A DNA stretch of 47,219 bases, from the NCBI RefSeq assembly GCF_009764685.1, contig NZ_VHLM01000001.1:1-47219 (forward strand). The letters run 5' to 3'. Every line of letters begins with the position of its first letter. The stretch's first letter is position 1. The position numbers and the translations under genes were made by a program. Shown here piece by piece: positions 44,538-47,219 of this stretch. Source of the stretch: Flavobacterium sp. I-STPP5a. GTDB taxonomy: Bacteria > Bacteroidota > Bacteroidia > Flavobacteriales > Flavobacteriaceae. The notes beneath the pieces are model-generated. The model did no database searches. It was not told the DNA's origin and saw only the letters and a list, made by a program, of their open reading frames with translations.

Positions 44538-45896
44538 TTATTTCATTCCTGGCATTCCCGGCATTCCGCCTTTCATTCCGCCCATCATTTTCATTAGGTT
44601 TTTTCCGCCCGGACCTTGCATCATTTTCATCATTTTGCTCATTTGGTCAAACTGTTTCATCAGCTGATTTACTTGCTCGATTTTGGTTCCTGAACCTTTT
44701 GCAATTCTTGCTTTTCGTTTTACATCAATCACAGCTGGTTTACTTCTTTCGATTGGAGTCATCGAGTAAATAATAGCTTCAATGTGTTTGAAAGCGTCAT
44801 CTTCAATTTCAACATCTTTCATCGCTTTTGAAGCACCTGGTATCATTCCTACCAAGTCTTTCATGTTACCCATTTTCTTTACTTGCTGAATTTGAGAAAG
44901 GAAATCATCAAAACCAAATTCATTTTTAGCAATTTTCTTTTGGATTTTTCTTGCTTCTTCTTCATCAAATTGCTCCTGAGCTCTCTCCACAAGGGAAACA
45001 ACGTCACCCATTCCTAAGATTCGCTCGGCCATACGTACAGGATAGAAAACATCAATAGCTTCCATTTTCTCTCCAGTACCTACAAACTTAATAGGCTTAT
45101 TTACAACTGTTTTAATAGACAAAGCAGCTCCACCACGAGTATCACCATCTAATTTTGTTAAGATGACACCATCAAAATTCAATCTGTCGTTGAAGGCTTT
45201 TGCTGTATTTACCGCATCTTGACCTGTCATAGCATCTACTACAAACAAGGTTTCTTGTGGTTGAATCGCTTTATGCACGCGTTCAATCTCGTTCATCATT
45301 TCTTCATCCACAGCCAAACGACCAGCGGTATCCACAATGACAACATTAAACCCATTTGCTTTAGCATGTTTGATTGCGTTTTGAGCAATTTCAACTGGAT
45401 TTTTATTTTCTGGTTCTGAATATACCTCAACACCAATAGAATCTCCAACTACATATAATTGCTGAATCGCTGCCGGACGGTAAATATCACAGGCAACTAA
45501 TAATGGTTTTTTGTTTTTCTTAGTTAAAAGATAATTGGCTAATTTTCCAGAGAAAGTAGTTTTTCCAGAACCTTGTAATCCAGACATTAAAATAACAGAT
45601 GGATTACCCGATAAATTAATTCCGGCTACATCGCCACCCATTAATTCAGTCAATTCATCTTTAACCAATTTCACCAATAATTGCCCAGGTTGAAGCGTTG
45701 TTAATACATCCTGACCTATTGCTTTTTCTTTTACTTTGGTAGTAAAATCTTTGGCAATTTTAAAGTTAACATCGGCGTCAAGTAAAGCACGTCGAACTTC
45801 TTTTAAAGTATCTGCTACGTTTACTTCGGTTATTTTTCCGTGACCTTTTAATATATGGAAGGCTTTATCTAGTTTTTCGCTTAAATTATCGAACAT
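44538..45896 (-). CDS. ffh: Signal recognition particle protein
   Basis: Ffh (452 aa) is the SRP54 GTPase that with 4.5S RNA targets membrane proteins to FtsY and the Sec translocon. The N domain covers about 1-85, and the G domain has GLQGSGKT at 106-113, VDTAGRLAVDEEMM near 188-201 and TKLDGDTRGGAA near 244-255. The Met-rich M domain from about 325 ends in a Gly/Met repeat (MMGGMKGGMPGMPGMK). Complete and canonical. Confidence 0.97.
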   Translation of the reverse strand: MFDNLSEKLDKAFHILKGHGKITEVNVADTLKEVRRALLDADVNFKIAKDFTTKVKEKAIGQDVLTTLQPGQLLVKLVKDELTELMGGDVAGINLSGNPSVILMSGLQGSGKTTFSGKLANYLLTKKNKKPLLVACDIYRPAAIQQLYVVGDSIGVEVYSEPENKNPVEIAQNAIKHAKANGFNVVIVDTAGRLAVDEEMMNEIERVHKAIQPQETLFVVDAMTGQDAVNTAKAFNDRLNFDGVILTKLDGDTRGGAALSIKTVVNKPIKFVGTGEKMEAIDVFYPVRMAERILGMGDVVSLVERAQEQFDEEEARKIQKKIAKNEFGFDDFLSQIQQVKKMGNMKDLVGMIPGASKAMKDVEIEDDAFKHIEAIIYSMTPIERSKPAVIDVKRKARIAKGSGTKIEQVNQLMKQFDQMSKMMKMMQGPGGKNLMKMMGGMKGGMPGMPGMK

Positions 45897-46003
45897 AATT
45901 CTTTTTCTCTTTAATTAAGGTGTAAAATTAATGATTTGGTATTGAAGTTGAAAAGGTATTAGTAATAAAAAAAGGAATGTTTTTAAAATTATCTGAATAA
46001 AAC

Positions 46004-46034
46004 AAAAAGAGGCTAAAATAATCAGCCTCTTTTT
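46004..46034 (-). terminator. Terminator of the IS-interrupted T9SS gene
   Basis: A perfect 11-bp stem AAAAAGAGGCT/AGCCTCTTTTT with a 9-base loop lies about 85 bases past the stop codon at 46119 on the minus strand and upstream of the ffh start. Confidence 0.7.
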
Positions 46035-46118
46035 CCCAAAAACAAAAAACTAACTAATTCTAGTACTTTTCTTTTCTTATTTTAGAATAGCATATTTCTC
46101 TTTTATCGCTAAACTGAT

Positions 46119-46260
46119 TTACTGAAATAAAATTTTACCTGTTTTAATCTCTTTATTTCCTGATAGAATTTTATAGAAATACAGTCCTTTTTTATAATTT
46201 GAAGGTATATTCCATTTTACTACTTGACTTGGAATAACTGTTCCTTTAAAAATAGTTTTA
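46119..46260 (-). pseudogene. C-terminal end of a T9SS-exported protein, cut by an insertion sequence
   Basis: The minus strand reads 46 in-frame codons from the IS edge to a TAA at 46121-46119. The sequence ends with VVKWNIPSNYKKGLYFYKIL and then SGNKEIKTGKILFQ. This is the last part of a type A T9SS sorting domain: W-N/D-I-P, then Y-x-G-L/I-Y-x-Y/F-K-I, and a basic end. Such domains direct secretion and surface attachment in Flavobacteriia. The rest of the gene should lie beyond the insertion sequence, outside the window. The fragment is too short to name the protein. Confidence 0.78.
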
Positions 46261-47217
46261 GAGTTACTTACTTAAAAAACACTTATATTTATAGTAAATA
46301 CAAGGATATGGAAAGTATATTTCAGGGGGAGAATATTTTAGAGTTCATAAAGACATTCCCAGACGACCAAAGTTGCCGTGAATTTATAGCCAATGAGAAG
46401 TGGAAAGACGGCTATAGATGTAAACGTTGCGAGAATACGAAGTATGTTTATTTTGAAAAACACAATAAAAGAGAGTGTACCAAATGTAGATATAAAGAGA
46501 GTGCAACGGCAGGAACTCTTTTTCATAGAGTTAAATTTGGAATTCAAAAAGCATTTTGTATTGCCTTTGAAATGACTTGTACAACCAAATCAATATCCTC
46601 AACTCAAGCGGCAAAACGCTATGGAATAACTCAAAAGACTTCTTGGTTGTTTATGCAAAAAGTAAGACTTGCGATGAAGTCCTCAAAACAGTATCCAATG
46701 ACAGGAAATGTACAAGTTGATGAATTTGTAGTTGGCGGAAAAGAAACAGGAAAACAAGGTAGAAGTTACGATAGCAAAAAGGCAAAAGTTGCTTGTGCTG
46801 TTGAGCTGACAGATGAAGGAAAGATAAAAAGAGGTTATGCAAATGTTATTGATGATTATTCTGCAAAGTCAATAAAACCATTATTTGACGAGCATATAAG
46901 TAAAGATGCGAATATTAAAACAGACCAATGGACAGCTTACAAAATAATAGCAAAGAGCTATAACATCGTCCAAGAAAAAAGCGTTCCTGGGAAAAACTTC
47001 AAAGAAATGCACACTATTATTCATCAGGTAAAAACTGCAATAAGAACGATTCAATCACACGTCAAAAAGGAACATCTCCAAAAATATTTAGATGAATATT
47101 TTTATCGACTGAACAGGTCAATTTACAAAGATTCTATTTTTGATAATATATTCAAACGATTAGTCTCACATCCGCATCAGGGTTGGAAGCAAATCGTAGT
47201 CATTAAGTAAGTAACTC
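46261..47217 (+). mobile_element. IS1595-family insertion sequence
   Basis: This is a complete element of 957 bp bounded by a perfect 15-bp terminal inverted repeat, GAGTTACTTACTTAA at 46261-46275 and its complement at 47203-47217. It carries one transposase gene whose stop codon lies inside the right repeat. Only two bases follow the right end in this window, so the 8-bp target duplication expected of this family cannot be checked. Confidence 0.88.
46308..47210 (+). CDS. IS1595 family (ISXO2-like) transposase
   Basis: This 300-aa transposase has an N-terminal zinc ribbon (Cys38, Cys41, Cys57, Cys60 in CKRC and CTKC), a helix-turn-helix-like segment (SSTQAAKRYGITQKTSW near 98-114), and the ISXO2-like catalytic domain with VDEFVVGGKE (Asp138) and TDQWTAY (Asp206), then a His/Glu-bearing helix region near 240-270. 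I chose the ATG at 46308 because an upstream frame start at 46224 lies outside the inverted repeat and so outside the element. No disruption is visible, so it may be active. Confidence 0.92.
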   Translation: MESIFQGENILEFIKTFPDDQSCREFIANEKWKDGYRCKRCENTKYVYFEKHNKRECTKCRYKESATAGTLFHRVKFGIQKAFCIAFEMTCTTKSISSTQAAKRYGITQKTSWLFMQKVRLAMKSSKQYPMTGNVQVDEFVVGGKETGKQGRSYDSKKAKVACAVELTDEGKIKRGYANVIDDYSAKSIKPLFDEHISKDANIKTDQWTAYKIIAKSYNIVQEKSVPGKNFKEMHTIIHQVKTAIRTIQSHVKKEHLQKYLDEYFYRLNRSIYKDSIFDNIFKRLVSHPHQGWKQIVVIK

Positions 47218-47219
47218 GA

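Noticed and set aside
46224..46307. Longer transposase start at 46224
   Set aside because: It would begin outside the IS inverted repeat, within the interrupted T9SS gene.

Overview
The window looks like a contig from a Flavobacterium-like member of the Flavobacteriaceae (Bacteroidota). The DNA is AT-rich. Several genes are preceded by the Bacteroidota -7 box TAnnTTTG, Shine-Dalgarno sequences are not evident, and the proteins are typical of the group: an EYGAYKLR-type TonB, an Oar-like TonB-dependent receptor, LpxK, WbqC, a DUF5683 protein next to ParAB, and the end of a type IX secretion (T9SS) sorting domain. Most of the window is ordinary housekeeping sequence. The unusual material is at the two ends and at a few internal sites.

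Layout. 1-593: a tandem module on the minus strand made of tRNA-Pro(TGG), a hairpin terminator, a small GIY-YIG nuclease gene, a broken tRNA-like sequence, and then the terminator and start of a second identical GIY-YIG gene cut by the window edge. 594-996: the tRNA promoter, a large hairpin repeat and the parA upstream region. 997-6383 (+): parA, parB, DUF5683, dapB, lepB, wbqC-like. 6435-12618 (-): endonuclease/phosphatase-like membrane protein, two rhomboids, mutL, ribH, TPR membrane protein. 12851-24005 (+): recF, hybrid histidine kinase, rhodanese-thioredoxin lipoprotein, DUF2461 protein, glycosyltransferase, asparagine synthase-like protein, murB, PaiB-like protein, membrane glycosyltransferase, ECF sigma factor. 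24082-24840 (-): glycerophosphodiester phosphodiesterase lipoprotein. 25233-29472 (+): Oar-like receptor and TonB. 29530-30366 (-): M48 peptidase. 30629-34787 (+): lipA, gapA and a hybrid histidine kinase split by a +1 frameshift in an A8 run. 34791-36600 (-): purine nucleoside phosphorylase and lpxK. 36706-40510 (+): Nif3-like protein, a CdsZ-like coiled coil without its zinc cysteines, an alpha/beta hydrolase, rluF. 40599-43345 (-): a membrane-protein/winged-helix-regulator/DUF4173-like/EF-hand cluster with two copies of one palindromic operator. 43582-45896 (-): folD and ffh. 46119-47217: the last codons of a T9SS-exported protein interrupted by a complete IS1595-family element whose 15-bp inverted repeats can be read at both ends.

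How the genes fit together. Many are core functions: chromosome segregation (ParAB), lysine/cell wall precursors (DapB, MurB), protein export (LepB, Ffh), repair (MutL, RecF), cofactors (RibH, LipA, FolD) and lipid A (LpxK). Around them are surface-oriented accessory genes (glycosyltransferases, AsnB-like protein, receptor and TonB) and signalling genes (two hybrid kinases, an ECF sigma factor, and the winged-helix regulator with its probable operators).

The best candidates for something new are the tRNA/GIY-YIG tandem module at the left end and the two-operator membrane operon at 40599-43372. Both window edges fall in repeated DNA (a 154-bp direct repeat and an insertion sequence), as expected for a draft contig, so the duplication and the homopolymer frameshift need read-level confirmation.
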